Positions 44,325 through 53,916 of a stretch of 64,000 nucleotides of DNA are shown one piece after another; positions within the stretch are counted from its first letter, which is position 1; each line of letters begins with the position of its first letter. Made by a program: the position numbers and the translations under genes. Origin of the DNA: an uncultured Rhodospirillaceae bacterium (GTDB lineage Bacteria; Pseudomonadota; Alphaproteobacteria; Reyranellales; Reyranellaceae); the NCBI GenBank assembly GCA_945952105.1, contig CAMFGZ010000007.1, positions 124,001 through 188,000 of the forward strand, read 5' to 3'. The notes under the pieces were generated by a model that saw only the letters and a program-made list of their open reading frames with translations, did no database searches and was not told the DNA's origin.

Positions 44325-45581
44325 ATGAACGACATCACCCCTTACAACGAACTCTCCGAGCGCATTTCCGCGGCAGCCCTCGCGATCGAGGACAAGGTCA
44401 TCGCGTGGCGGCGCGACCTTCACGAGAACCCGGAGCTTTCCTATCAGGAGACGCGCACGGCCGCGCTCGCCGCCGCGCACCTGGAAAAGCTCGGCTACGA
44501 GGTGAGGACGGGGGTCGGCATCACCGGCGTCGTGGGCGTGCTGAAGGGCGGCAAGCCCGGCGGCGTCGTGGCGCTGCGGGCCGACATGGATGCGCTGCCG
44601 GTCGAGGAGAAGGTCGACCTGCCCTTCGCGTCGAAGGCCAGGCAGCAGTATCTCGGGCAGACCGTTCCGGTGATGCATGCCTGCGGCCATGACTGCCACG
44701 TCGCCATCCTGATGGGTGTGGCCGAGATCCTGGCCGGCATGAAGGACGAGATTCCGGGCACGGTGAAGCTGATCTTCCAGCCCAACGAGGAAGGCTCCAA
44801 CGACGGCCGCCCGAGCGGCGCCCAGGCGATGATCGAGGATGGCTGTATGCAGAGCCCGGCACCGTCCGCCGTGTTCGGCCTGCACGTCACCTCGGGCATC
44901 CGCTCGGGCGTGATCGCGCTCCGTCCCGGCGGGCTGATGGCGAGCGCGGATCGGCTCAAGATCGACGTGGAGGGGCGCCAGACGCACGGCTCGCAGCCGT
45001 GGCGCGGCATCGATCCCGTCGTCACCTCGGCGCAGATCATCCTGGCGCTGCAGACCATCGTCAGCCGCCAGCTCGACCCCACTCTCGCGCCGGCGGTCGT
45101 CTCGGTCTCGACCATCCATGGCGGCGTGCGCAACAACATCCTTCCCGATTCGGTCGCCATGGAAGGCACCATCCGCACCCACGACGAGGGCGTGCGCGCC
45201 GACATCTGGAAGCGCATCGACAAGACCGCCTCCGCCATCGCCGATGCCGCGGGCGCCAAGGCCAGCGTCACGGTCTTCGAGGGCGTGCCGGTGACCTACA
45301 ACGACCCGCCGCTCACCGACTGGGGCACCAACAGCCTGAAGGACGGTCTCGACCCGCAGCGCGTCACCGAGATACGCCCGGTGATGGGCGCCGAGGACTT
45401 CTCGTACCTCGCCCAGGTCGTGCCGGGCATGTTCTTCTTCCTGGGCGTCGTGCCCCCGGACGTCGACCCGCTGCAGGCACCGGCCAACCATTCGCCGCTC
45501 TTCCGCGTCCATGAGCCCGCGCTCAAGTACGGCGTGCGCGCGCTCAGCTATCTCGCGATCGACTATCTGAAGCGGAAATAG
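44325..45581 (+). CDS. M20-family amidohydrolase (hippurate hydrolase-like)
   Basis: A 418-residue cytoplasmic zinc peptidase-like enzyme. Metal-binding residues are visible in MHACGHDCHVAI, in PNEEGSNDG and in the late ANHSPLFRV. ALRADMDALPVEE is the family signature. Members remove N-acyl groups (hippurate, IAA-amino acids, N-acetyl-diaminopimelate). The substrate is not assigned. It converges with the MaoC-like gene, two bases apart. Confidence 0.9.
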   Translation: MNDITPYNELSERISAAALAIEDKVIAWRRDLHENPELSYQETRTAALAAAHLEKLGYEVRTGVGITGVVGVLKGGKPGGVVALRADMDALPVEEKVDLPFASKARQQYLGQTVPVMHACGHDCHVAILMGVAEILAGMKDEIPGTVKLIFQPNEEGSNDGRPSGAQAMIEDGCMQSPAPSAVFGLHVTSGIRSGVIALRPGGLMASADRLKIDVEGRQTHGSQPWRGIDPVVTSAQIILALQTIVSRQLDPTLAPAVVSVSTIHGGVRNNILPDSVAMEGTIRTHDEGVRADIWKRIDKTASAIADAAGAKASVTVFEGVPVTYNDPPLTDWGTNSLKDGLDPQRVTEIRPVMGAEDFSYLAQVVPGMFFFLGVVPPDVDPLQAPANHSPLFRVHEPALKYGVRALSYLAIDYLKRK

Positions 45582-45583
45582 GC

Positions 45584-46054
45584 TTACGCCCTGGCGTAGG
45601 CGATGCTCATCGTCTCGGCGACGCACGCCGGGCGATCCTTGCCCTCGATCTCGACGGTCCACTGGTAGGTCATGCGAATGCCGCCGTTCGGCATGTCGTC
45701 GGCGGCGAGCAGCTTCTGGCGGCCGCGGATGCGCGCCCCCACCTGCACGGGGCTCGTGTAGCGCACCTTGTTCGATCCGTAGTTGATGCCGTTGCGCATG
45801 TTCTCGATCCTGAGGACATCGCGGGCGAAGGTCGAGATCACGGAGAAGGTGAGATTGCCGTGCGCGATGGTCTTGCCGTCCGGCATGTCGGTCTTGCAGC
45901 GCTCGACATCGACATGGATCCACTGATGGTCGCCGCTCGCTTCGGCGAACGTATTGATGCGCTCCTGCGTCATGACCAGCCAATCGCTGACGCCCAGCTC
46001 CTGGCCGACCAGCGCCTTCATCGCCTCGGGGCTCTCGACGATCCGCTTTGCCAT
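45584..46054 (-). CDS. MaoC-like (R)-specific enoyl-CoA hydratase
   Basis: A 156-residue single hot-dog domain. The catalytic motif EASGDHQWIHVDVERCK (Asp and His about residues 42-47) and TIAHGNLTFSVIS are characteristic of the MaoC/NodN group. These hydrate trans-enoyl-CoA to (R)-3-hydroxyacyl-CoA in fatty acid or PHA metabolism. It converges with the amidohydrolase and is divergent from the iron-type alcohol dehydrogenase at 46217. Confidence 0.88.
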   Translation of the reverse strand: MAKRIVESPEAMKALVGQELGVSDWLVMTQERINTFAEASGDHQWIHVDVERCKTDMPDGKTIAHGNLTFSVISTFARDVLRIENMRNGINYGSNKVRYTSPVQVGARIRGRQKLLAADDMPNGGIRMTYQWTVEIEGKDRPACVAETMSIAYARA

Positions 46055-46216
46055 GACATCCTCCCTCGAAAAGACGCGAATCCTGCACCGTCGCAGGCAG
46101 AATTTACAAGCGCCGTCCGCAAAGCGATCGCCGGTGGAGGCTCACGTTCCCGGCGCAGTGTGCTATCCAGTCCGCAAGTGCCTTTCGGCATGTTTTGAAC
46201 ATCAGGAGGAAATCGA

Positions 46217-47413
46217 GTGAGCTTTCGTGCCTCGGGCCATAACTGGCGTTTGCACTGCGGATCGAACGTCCTCGAGCGTCACCTCATGGAGGTCGTTGCC
46301 CGCGCCGGCGCCAAGCGCGCCTTCGTCATCTGCTCACCGTCCATCAACAGGCGAACCGACACCGTTCGCCGAATCGAAAAGGCCCTGGGACCGGTTCTTG
46401 CCGGCGTCTTCGATCAGATCGAAAAGGATTGCCCCTACCCCAACGTCTGCGCCGCCCGGGATGCCGCGCGCGAGGCCAATGCCGATCTCCTCGTCGCCGT
46501 CGGTGGCGGAAGCGTGCTGGTCGCCACGCGGGCTGTCGCCATCTTCCTCGGAGAGGATAGCGACCCCTTCAAGCTCATGACGCAGTACCCGGCCGGCAAG
46601 CCGGCCTACAGCCCGCGGCTTGCAGCGCCGAAGATCCCCATCGTCAACATCCCGACCACTCCCACCAGCGCCATGAACCGCGCCGGAACGGGACTGAAGA
46701 ATGCCGATCTGGATCACCGCATGGAGTTCTTCGATCCCAAGACCCGGCCGCAGGCAATCCTGCTGGATCACGAGGTCCTGATGACGACACCATCCTCGTC
46801 TCACCGGTCGACCGCCACGACGGTCTTCTCCAGTGCTGTTGGCGCAATCGCCGCTGCCGAGTCCAATCCGCTGGTCGAAGGCGATCGCCTTCAGGCTTTC
46901 CGCCTCGCCTTTCGTGCCTATTCGGGCCTTGCCCAGAATCGCGACGATGCAGCTTCGCGTGCCGATCTCTGCATCGCTGCATTCCTGCAGAACCGCGCCG
47001 AGGACGATGGCGCCCGCATGGGGGCCAGTTCTTCCTTTGGCGGAGATTATGCCGTCTCCACCGCCTTGCACGTCGAGTTCCCGCATGTCGGTCAGGGCGA
47101 GTCGATCTCGACCGTCCACGCCAGCAAGATCCGGCTGTCGCAAGACGAAGATGCGGCCGCAGCGCAGGTCGTTGCCGAAGCACTCGGCCTCAATCCTGGC
47201 TCCGGGCCGACCAGACTGGCCATCGCCGACGAGCTGGAACGACTGTACCACGGCGTGGGAATGCCGGTCCGTCTCCGCGACATGGACATCCCGAGATCGG
47301 CGCTGCCCCTCATCGCGGGGCGGACGGTAAAGAACTTCAATGCCAATGCAGGCGTCCGGTCCGACGGAGAGCGCATTGCCGCGGCCCAGCAGCTGCTCGA
47401 GGCCGCTTACTGA
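46217..47413 (+). CDS. Iron-containing alcohol dehydrogenase family protein
   Basis: A 398-residue dehydrogenase of the Fe-ADH/maleylacetate-reductase superfamily. The NAD motif GGGSVLVATRAVAI (about residues 95-108) and IPTTPTSAMNRAGTG are present. The metal region is the His-containing stretch HVEFPHVGQGES, though its spacing differs from classical Fe-ADH. The start is GTG at 46217 with AGGAGGAAA upstream. The substrate is unknown; maleylacetate or glycerol-like compounds are possible. Confidence 0.82.
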   Translation: MSFRASGHNWRLHCGSNVLERHLMEVVARAGAKRAFVICSPSINRRTDTVRRIEKALGPVLAGVFDQIEKDCPYPNVCAARDAAREANADLLVAVGGGSVLVATRAVAIFLGEDSDPFKLMTQYPAGKPAYSPRLAAPKIPIVNIPTTPTSAMNRAGTGLKNADLDHRMEFFDPKTRPQAILLDHEVLMTTPSSSHRSTATTVFSSAVGAIAAAESNPLVEGDRLQAFRLAFRAYSGLAQNRDDAASRADLCIAAFLQNRAEDDGARMGASSSFGGDYAVSTALHVEFPHVGQGESISTVHASKIRLSQDEDAAAAQVVAEALGLNPGSGPTRLAIADELERLYHGVGMPVRLRDMDIPRSALPLIAGRTVKNFNANAGVRSDGERIAAAQQLLEAAY

Positions 47414-47455
47414 CGGGCCGCCTGCAGACCGAACAGTAAGCCCATTACGGGCGCG

Positions 47456-49132
47456 TCACGCTGCGGCGCGCCCGTCTTGCATCTGCACGATCCTATTCGC
47501 GAACTGCGCGGCCGCCCGTGGATCGTGCGTGATCAGGATGACCGTGCAATGCGCGGTCGCTGCGCGCAGCGAAGCAAGTAGCCGCCCGGCGGTGCCCGCG
47601 TCCAGATTCTCGGTCGGCTCGTCGAGGATGAGCAGGCGCGGATTCCGCAACAGGGCACGGGCGACCACGAGCCGGCGCGCTTGGCCGGCCGACAGGCGCG
47701 CGCCCGCTTCTCCGATCCAGGTGTCGATCCCGTCGGGCAGGCCGCGCACGAACTGGCCGAGCTGCACGGTCTCGAGGACACTGTCCATCGCGGCCGGTTC
47801 CGCATCCGGAACCGCGATGAGGAGGTTGTCTCGAATCGACCCGTTGAAGAGTTGCGCATCCTGCGTGGCGACGCCGACGATGCGACGCAGCTCGTCGGGA
47901 TGGTAGCGTCGCAGGTCGTGACCGCCGAGCCGGATTTCCCCGTCATACTCCCAGAAGCGCAGCAGCAGCCTCGCGATCGAACTCTTGCCGGCGCCGCTCG
48001 GTCCCAGGATCGCGAGACGATCGCCGTCCGCGACATCGAGATCGAGCCCGTCCAGGGCGAGCGGCAGATCGGGCGCGTAGCGCAGCCGCACCGACGAGAA
48101 GACGACGCTCGCGTCCTCGGGCGCGGGCGACGGCGCGGACGCAGCGACGATGGCAGGGGACTGATCGGCGAGGGCGAAGATGCGGCGGGCCGCGGCACTC
48201 ACTTCGCCCCAGCGCTCCATGGCCGCCGGCAGGGGCGCGACCGCCTCGAAGGCCGCGAGCGCCGCGAGCGCCAGCGCCGGAACGAGGGCCGGCGCGATCG
48301 CGGAAGCCCCCGCCGCGACACTCGCCGCGGCCAGTAACGCCGTGCTCCACAAGGCGAGGCCGGCCGAAAAGCCGACCGCCGCCTCCGCCACGACTCCGGC
48401 GGTCGCGGCGCGGCGCTGACTGTCGACCAGACGCTCGCCCAGCCCGTCGAGGGCGGCGAGGTGGCGCTCGACGCCACCCGCGGCGCGCAGATCGGCAAGC
48501 CCCTGCAAGAGATCCACCGTCGCCACGCGCAGGGCGGCGCGCGAAGCAACCGCTTCCGCCCCGGGGGCGGCGGCGGCCCGACGCGCCAGCGCCGGCACGA
48601 CGGCACCCGCCGCGAGCAACAGGACGGCCAGCAGGACCGCGATCGGCGGATGCAGGGTTGCCATGACCGCCACGACCGCGACGGCGCAAAGCAGCGCCAC
48701 GGCGATCGGCGAGGCGAGCCGCAGATAGGCGTGCTGCAGCGTATCGACGTCAGCCTGCAGGCTACCCGCCAGGTCGCCGCCGCGCCGCGACTGGAGCTGG
48801 CCGGGCGAGAGGGGGACGAGCCGGCGGAACAGCCAGAGGCGCAGTCCGGCCAGAAGCCGGAACGTAGCCTCGTGGCTGAGCAGCCGGTCGGCGTAACGCC
48901 CGCCGGTCCGCACGATGGCGAAGAAGCGGATTCCCGCCGACGGCAGGAAATAGTTCATCATGCCGGTCGTCGCGCCGGCGATGGCCATGGCGGCGATGAA
49001 CCAGCCCGCGACCCCCATCAGCGCAACGCTCGCCAACACCGTGGCGCAGGCGACGAGGATCGAGAGCCCCATCCAGCCGCGCCAGGGTCGTGCCAGGGCC
49101 AGCAACCGGCGAAGGACATCCCGGTCGCTCAT
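47456..49132 (-). CDS. cydC: Thiol reductant ABC exporter subunit CydC
   Basis: A 558-residue half-transporter. Six membrane helices form the N-terminal domain, followed by an ATPase domain with Walker A GPSGAGKSSI, signature LSAGQARRLVVARALL and Walker B LLILDEPTENLD. With CydD it exports cysteine and glutathione and supplies the redox conditions needed to assemble cytochrome bd. Its start overlaps the cydD stop. Last gene of the operon. Confidence 0.95.
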   Translation of the reverse strand: MSDRDVLRRLLALARPWRGWMGLSILVACATVLASVALMGVAGWFIAAMAIAGATTGMMNYFLPSAGIRFFAIVRTGGRYADRLLSHEATFRLLAGLRLWLFRRLVPLSPGQLQSRRGGDLAGSLQADVDTLQHAYLRLASPIAVALLCAVAVVAVMATLHPPIAVLLAVLLLAAGAVVPALARRAAAAPGAEAVASRAALRVATVDLLQGLADLRAAGGVERHLAALDGLGERLVDSQRRAATAGVVAEAAVGFSAGLALWSTALLAAASVAAGASAIAPALVPALALAALAAFEAVAPLPAAMERWGEVSAAARRIFALADQSPAIVAASAPSPAPEDASVVFSSVRLRYAPDLPLALDGLDLDVADGDRLAILGPSGAGKSSIARLLLRFWEYDGEIRLGGHDLRRYHPDELRRIVGVATQDAQLFNGSIRDNLLIAVPDAEPAAMDSVLETVQLGQFVRGLPDGIDTWIGEAGARLSAGQARRLVVARALLRNPRLLILDEPTENLDAGTAGRLLASLRAATAHCTVILITHDPRAAAQFANRIVQMQDGRAAA

Positions 49133-50895
49133 GGCGCCACCCCCGCCTCGCGCAGGAGCTGCGCGAAACGACCGCCGTTGGCCTCGAGGACGGCGCGTGG
49201 CCCCTGCTCCACGATGCGGCCCTCGTCGAGGAAGACGACGCGGTCGGCGAGACGCACGGTGGCAAGCCGATGGGAGACGAGCAGCGTCGTGCGGCCGGCC
49301 GCAAGCCGTCTGATGGCGTCGACGACCGCCGCTTCCGTGCCGCGGTCGAGACCGGCCGTGCCTTCGTCGAGAAAGAGAACGCCGGCCTGTTCCTTGAGGA
49401 AGGCCCGCGCCAGCGCCAGCCGCTGGACCTGGCCGCCCGACAGCGTCTCGCCATGCTCGCCGAGCGGCGTTTCGTAACCTCGCGGCAAGGCGGAGACGAA
49501 CCCGTCGGCGGCGGCAAGCCGGGCCGCTTCCCGCACGCGGTCAACGCTTGCGTCCGCATCGCCCAGCCGGATGTTGTCGAGTACGCTGCCCGCGAACATG
49601 TGCGGTCGCTGCGGCACGACCGCGACATGGTCGAGCCAGTGCGCGGGGGCGAGATCGGCGAGGTCGTGGCCGTTGACCAGGACCCGTCCCGACTGCGGTT
49701 TCAGAAAGCCGAGCAGAAGCGACATGAGCGTGCTCTTGCCCGATCCGCTCGGCCCGACCAGGGCCACGATCTCGCCCGGCACGAGCCGCAGCGAGAAGTC
49801 GCGGATGGCGGGCCTGTCCGGCTCCCAGGCGAAACTCACGGCCTCGCATTCGATCGTGAGGGCTGCGCCGAGAGCCAGCCGCGCGTCGCCCGTACGCAGG
49901 GCCGGCTGCGCCTGCAGGTCGAGGATCCGCTCGGCCGCCGCCAGCGATTCCATGCGCGCGTGATAGTCGAGGCCGAGCTGGCGCAAGGGGGCGTAGAACT
50001 CGGGCGCCAGCAGCAGCACGAAGAACGCGGCTTCGAAGCCCAGTGCTCCGTCGAGCAGGCGGAAGCCGATCAGCACAGCGACCAGCGCGATGCCGACGGT
50101 CGCGAAGAATTCGAGCGCCAGCGTCGACAGGAAGGCGACCCGCAGCACCGCCATGGTACTGCGGCGATAATCCTCTGCCGCTTCCGCAAGGCGCGCAGCC
50201 TCGCGATCGCCTGCATTCAGCAGGCGCAGCGTGGTCAGCCGCTGCAGTCCATCGAGCAGGCGACCGGACAGACGCATCAGCCGCTGCCACTGCTGCCGGT
50301 TGAGCCGCTCCGCGCCAAGGCCCAGCAGGACCATGAACAAGGGGATGACCGGCGCCGTCGCCAGCAGGACGAGCCCCGAAATCCAGTCCCGCGGCAGGAC
50401 GACGGCCAGCACGAGCAGCGGAAGGACGGCCAGCACGCCGAGATGGGCGAGGAAGCGCGACACGTAGCCGTCGAGCGCGTCGACCCCTTCGAGCACGACC
50501 GTCGCCGCCTCGCCCGTGCTGCGGCCGGCCGTCGATGCCGGCCCGAACGATGCGAGATGGCGCAGCAGCGCCGAACGGATGCGCGATTTCACCCTGGAAA
50601 CCGCCGTGAGTGCCGACCGACCCGACGCCGTGGCGAGGAAGAACCGCGCCACCAGCAGCGGCAGCACGGGCAACAGCCAGGGGAGAGCCGACGAGACGGT
50701 CGCCTTTGCCATGACCACCGGGGCGATGGCATGCGCCAGCAGCCATGCCTGCGGCACGGCAAGCGCCGCCGCCAGCGCGCCCAGCACCATCGCACGCCGC
50801 ACGCCACCGTTCGCCGCTTCCGCGATTTCAGCGCGCAGCCAACGCTCGGCGCCAGCACGACGGCGGCGAGGCGCGTCCCCCGTCGTCTCGGTCAT
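49129..50895 (-). CDS. cydD: Thiol reductant ABC exporter subunit CydD
   Basis: A 588-residue partner of CydC with the same organisation. The ATPase domain has GPSGSGKSTLMSLLLG, LSGGQVQRLALARAFL and VLFLDEGTAGLD. The N-terminus is Arg-rich (RRRRAGAERWLRAE) before the first helix. It lies 18 bases after the 84-aa membrane protein gene, so all five genes from cydA form one transcription unit. Both exporters being present means bd biogenesis does not depend on other loci. Confidence 0.95.
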   Translation of the reverse strand: MTETTGDAPRRRRAGAERWLRAEIAEAANGGVRRAMVLGALAAALAVPQAWLLAHAIAPVVMAKATVSSALPWLLPVLPLLVARFFLATASGRSALTAVSRVKSRIRSALLRHLASFGPASTAGRSTGEAATVVLEGVDALDGYVSRFLAHLGVLAVLPLLVLAVVLPRDWISGLVLLATAPVIPLFMVLLGLGAERLNRQQWQRLMRLSGRLLDGLQRLTTLRLLNAGDREAARLAEAAEDYRRSTMAVLRVAFLSTLALEFFATVGIALVAVLIGFRLLDGALGFEAAFFVLLLAPEFYAPLRQLGLDYHARMESLAAAERILDLQAQPALRTGDARLALGAALTIECEAVSFAWEPDRPAIRDFSLRLVPGEIVALVGPSGSGKSTLMSLLLGFLKPQSGRVLVNGHDLADLAPAHWLDHVAVVPQRPHMFAGSVLDNIRLGDADASVDRVREAARLAAADGFVSALPRGYETPLGEHGETLSGGQVQRLALARAFLKEQAGVLFLDEGTAGLDRGTEAAVVDAIRRLAAGRTTLLVSHRLATVRLADRVVFLDEGRIVEQGPRAVLEANGGRFAQLLREAGVAP

Positions 50896-50913
50896 GAAGG
50901 AAGGATCGTCAGG

Positions 50914-51168
50914 TCAGCGCGACGGCCGGTGCGCGGGCGCAGGCGCGTCAACGGCGCTCGACACATCCAGCGATTCGTCGGCTCCGCGCGACGCCTTGGC
51001 GGCGTCCTCCTGTGCCTCGAACAGCACGCCGGCCGAAACGGCGACCAGCACCATGAAGCCCGTGCCGAGGAACCACGACAGATACCAGGGGCCGTAGTCG
51101 CCGAGGATGATGGCGAACAGGATCGCCAGGGCCGCGAGCGTCATGGCGATGATGTAACGCACGAACAT
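50914..51168 (-). CDS. Small membrane protein within the cyd operon
   Basis: An 84-residue protein with two hydrophobic segments (IIAMTLAALAILFAIILG, about residues 5-24, and WYLSWFLGTGFMVLVAVSAGVLFEAQ, about 28-53) and a polar, acidic then Pro/Ala-rich tail. It sits between cydB (12-base gap) and cydD. It is too long for the classical CydX (about 37 aa) and has two helices rather than one. It could be a bd accessory subunit or assembly factor. I know of no family match. Confidence 0.65.
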   Translation of the reverse strand: MFVRYIIAMTLAALAILFAIILGDYGPWYLSWFLGTGFMVLVAVSAGVLFEAQEDAAKASRGADESLDVSSAVDAPAPAHRPSR

Positions 51169-51180
51169 GTCCGGGCTCCC

Positions 51181-52314
51181 CTAGTAGGCGTGGTCCGAGG
51201 TCTCGACGTGCTTCACGCCGACCTTGCCGCGCATCACCCAGAAGGCCCAGCTCGTGTACCAGACGATGATCGGCATGAAGATCACGACGAAGCCCACCAT
51301 CCAGGTCAGCGTCACGCGGCTCGAGCCCGAGTTCCAGAGCGTGAGACTATGGGAGGGATTGCTGGACGACGGCATGATGAAGGGGAACATGGCGGCGCCG
51401 ACCGTGCCGATCACGCCCGCCCAGGCCAGGGCTCCCAGCCACCAGGCGAAGATCGGCCGCCGGAGCGTATGGGCCAACGCGCCGAGCAGCAGGCCCGCAT
51501 AGACCAGCGCCGGCAGCAGCCACAGTGCCGGATGGGCGGCGTAGTTGGCGAGCAGCCCGCCTAGGGACCTTGTCACCTGCTGGTGCAGCGGCGTCTGCGG
51601 CATGCCGGGATCGGGACCGGCGACCAGCCTGAAACCCTCCATCGTCGAGACCCAGAAGCCCGCGACCGTGAAGATCGCGAGCGCCGCCAGGCCACCCACG
51701 ATCGCGGCGCGCCGTGCGCGCGCACCGATCGGATCGTCGGCGCCGCTCGCCAGGCAAGTACCGCCCATGTAGACCGCGAGCGCGACCGACATCAGCCCGC
51801 ACAGGACGGCAAAGGGATTGAACAGCCACAGGAAGCTGCCGGTGTAGAAGGACGTCAGGCGCCAGTCGAAATGGAACGGCACGCCCTGCAGCACATTGCC
51901 GATCGCCGCGCCGAACACCACCATCGGCAGCAGGCCGCTCAGGAACAGGGCGGTGTCCCAGACGGTGCGCCAGGCGCGCGACGGCAGCTTGCTGCGATAC
52001 TCGAAACCCAGCGGCCGCAGGATCATGCTCCACAGCAGCAGCAGCATGACGATGTAGAAGCCCGAGAAGGCAGTCGCGTAGACCAGCGGCCAGGCCGCGA
52101 AGATCGCACCGCCGCCCAGGATGAACCATACCTGGTTGCCGTCCCAGTGCGGACCGATGACGTTCAGGGCCACGCGCCGCTCGGAGTCCGTGCGCCCGAC
52201 ATAGGGCAACAGCGTCCCGACGCCCATGTCCATGCCGACCATGGCGCCGATGCCCGTCAGGAGCACGCCGAGCAGGCCCCACCAGACGACCAGGAGAATC
52301 ATGTAGGTTTCCAT
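51181..52314 (-). CDS. cydB: Cytochrome bd ubiquinol oxidase subunit II
   Basis: A 377-residue integral membrane subunit. It starts METYMILLVVWWGLLGVLLTGIGAMVGMDMGVG, the usual CydB N-terminus, and has GPHWDGNQVWFILGGGAIFAAWP near residue 55-80. It stabilises the haem-bearing CydA. It lies 12 bases after cydA. Confidence 0.96.
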   Translation of the reverse strand: METYMILLVVWWGLLGVLLTGIGAMVGMDMGVGTLLPYVGRTDSERRVALNVIGPHWDGNQVWFILGGGAIFAAWPLVYATAFSGFYIVMLLLLWSMILRPLGFEYRSKLPSRAWRTVWDTALFLSGLLPMVVFGAAIGNVLQGVPFHFDWRLTSFYTGSFLWLFNPFAVLCGLMSVALAVYMGGTCLASGADDPIGARARRAAIVGGLAALAIFTVAGFWVSTMEGFRLVAGPDPGMPQTPLHQQVTRSLGGLLANYAAHPALWLLPALVYAGLLLGALAHTLRRPIFAWWLGALAWAGVIGTVGAAMFPFIMPSSSNPSHSLTLWNSGSSRVTLTWMVGFVVIFMPIIVWYTSWAFWVMRGKVGVKHVETSDHAY

Positions 52315-52326
52315 GATGCGCCTCCT

Positions 52327-53916
52327 TTATCGCGCCGCGAGCGTGCGGCCGGCGGCGGGATGCCCCGCGGCGGCGAGATGAGGACCCGCGTCATGTTCCT
52401 CCGGCCCCTTCCGGATGAACAGGAGCATCAGGTAGACCTCGACGATCGCGAACGCGGTGTAGAGCAGGATGAACCCGGAGAGCGAGAACACCATGTAGGG
52501 CACGCTGTGCGTCGACGCCGACAGCCACGTCGGCAGCATCTCGTTCACGGTCCAGGGTTGCCTGCCGACCTCGGCGACGAGCCAGCCGAACTCGCAGGCG
52601 AGGAAAGGCACCGCAACCATCAGCAGGGCGCCCCATTGGAACCACCGGTGCCGCTCGACCTCGTTGGTGAGGCTCATCATCGTTGCCAGCACGAGATAGG
52701 CCAGCATCAGCAGGCCAAAGGCCACCATGATGCGGAACGACCAGAAGACGATCCATACGTTCGGAATAGTGTCGCGCGCGGCCAAGGCGATTTCCGCGTC
52801 GGTTATCTTCGTCATGTCGCCCTGGGGCGCGTAGCGCAGCACGAGGAACCCGTAGCCCACATCCTTGCCATGCGCCTTGAACTGGGCGAGAGCGGCCTCG
52901 TCGCGCGGATTGGCGCTCAGTTTCTCCATCGCCTGGACGGCCGGGATGCCATTGCGGATGCGCTGCTGCGCCTGCACCTCGAGCTGGTCGATCGCCGGAA
53001 CCACGCCGTCGAGAGAATGCGTGACAAGGATCGACAGCATCGCCGGGATCTGGATCGTGAAATAGTTCCTCTGCTCTGCCTGGTTGGGAAAGGCGATGGC
53101 GTTGAAGGCCATCGGCGCCTTTTCGGAGGTCCACAGCGCCTCCATCGCGGCCAGCTTGGTCGGCTGGACCTTCGCCCCGACGTATCCCAGCGCATCGCCC
53201 AGTGTGATGACGCCGCCGCCGCCCAGCATGCCAAAGACCGCGGCGACGCGGAACGACCGCCGCGCGAGATCGAGATGGCGGCCCTTCAGCATGTACCAGG
53301 CGCTGACGCCGCAGACGAAGATGGCCGCCGTCACGTAACCGGCGAGCACGGTATGGACGAACTTGGACTGGGCGTCGGGATTGAAGAACAGCGCGCCGAA
53401 GTTCTGCAGTTCCATGCGCATCGTGATGGGATTGAACTCGGCCCCCTGCGGATGCTGCATGAAGCTGTTGGCGACCAGGATCCACAAGGCCGAGAAGTTC
53501 GAGCCCAGCGCCACGGCATATGTGACGATGAGATGCTGCGCCTTGGACATTCTGTCCCAGCCGAACACCATCAGTCCGATGAAGGTGGATTCCAGGAAGA
53601 AGGCCATCAGGCCCTCGATCGCCAGCGGCGCACCGAACGTGTCGCCGACGAAGCTCGAATAAAAGGACCAGTTGGTGCCGAACTGGAACTCCATGGTGAG
53701 GCCGGTGGCCACGCCCAGGGCGAAGTTGATCAGCAGCAGCCGCGTCCAGAACTGGGCCATCTGCTTGTAGATCTCGCGCCCCGTCGTGACGTAGATCGTC
53801 TCCATCACGGCCAGCAGGACGGTGAGGCCCAGCGTCAGGGGCACGAACAGGAAGTGGTAGAGAGCCGTGGCGGCAAACTGAGCGCGCGACAGGTCCACAA
53901 CCAGATCATTCACCAT
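52327..53916 (-). CDS. cydA: Cytochrome bd ubiquinol oxidase subunit I
   Basis: A 529-residue quinol oxidase subunit. His21 in ALYHFLFVPLTLG is the likely axial ligand of haem b595, and the conserved GRQPWTVNEMLPT quinol-binding motif is present. The length suggests the long Q-loop (E. coli-like) class rather than the short cyanide-insensitive form. It oxidises ubiquinol and reduces oxygen with very high affinity. First gene of the operon, with a FixK/FNR-type box upstream. Confidence 0.97.
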   Translation of the reverse strand: MVNDLVVDLSRAQFAATALYHFLFVPLTLGLTVLLAVMETIYVTTGREIYKQMAQFWTRLLLINFALGVATGLTMEFQFGTNWSFYSSFVGDTFGAPLAIEGLMAFFLESTFIGLMVFGWDRMSKAQHLIVTYAVALGSNFSALWILVANSFMQHPQGAEFNPITMRMELQNFGALFFNPDAQSKFVHTVLAGYVTAAIFVCGVSAWYMLKGRHLDLARRSFRVAAVFGMLGGGGVITLGDALGYVGAKVQPTKLAAMEALWTSEKAPMAFNAIAFPNQAEQRNYFTIQIPAMLSILVTHSLDGVVPAIDQLEVQAQQRIRNGIPAVQAMEKLSANPRDEAALAQFKAHGKDVGYGFLVLRYAPQGDMTKITDAEIALAARDTIPNVWIVFWSFRIMVAFGLLMLAYLVLATMMSLTNEVERHRWFQWGALLMVAVPFLACEFGWLVAEVGRQPWTVNEMLPTWLSASTHSVPYMVFSLSGFILLYTAFAIVEVYLMLLFIRKGPEEHDAGPHLAAAGHPAAGRTLAAR

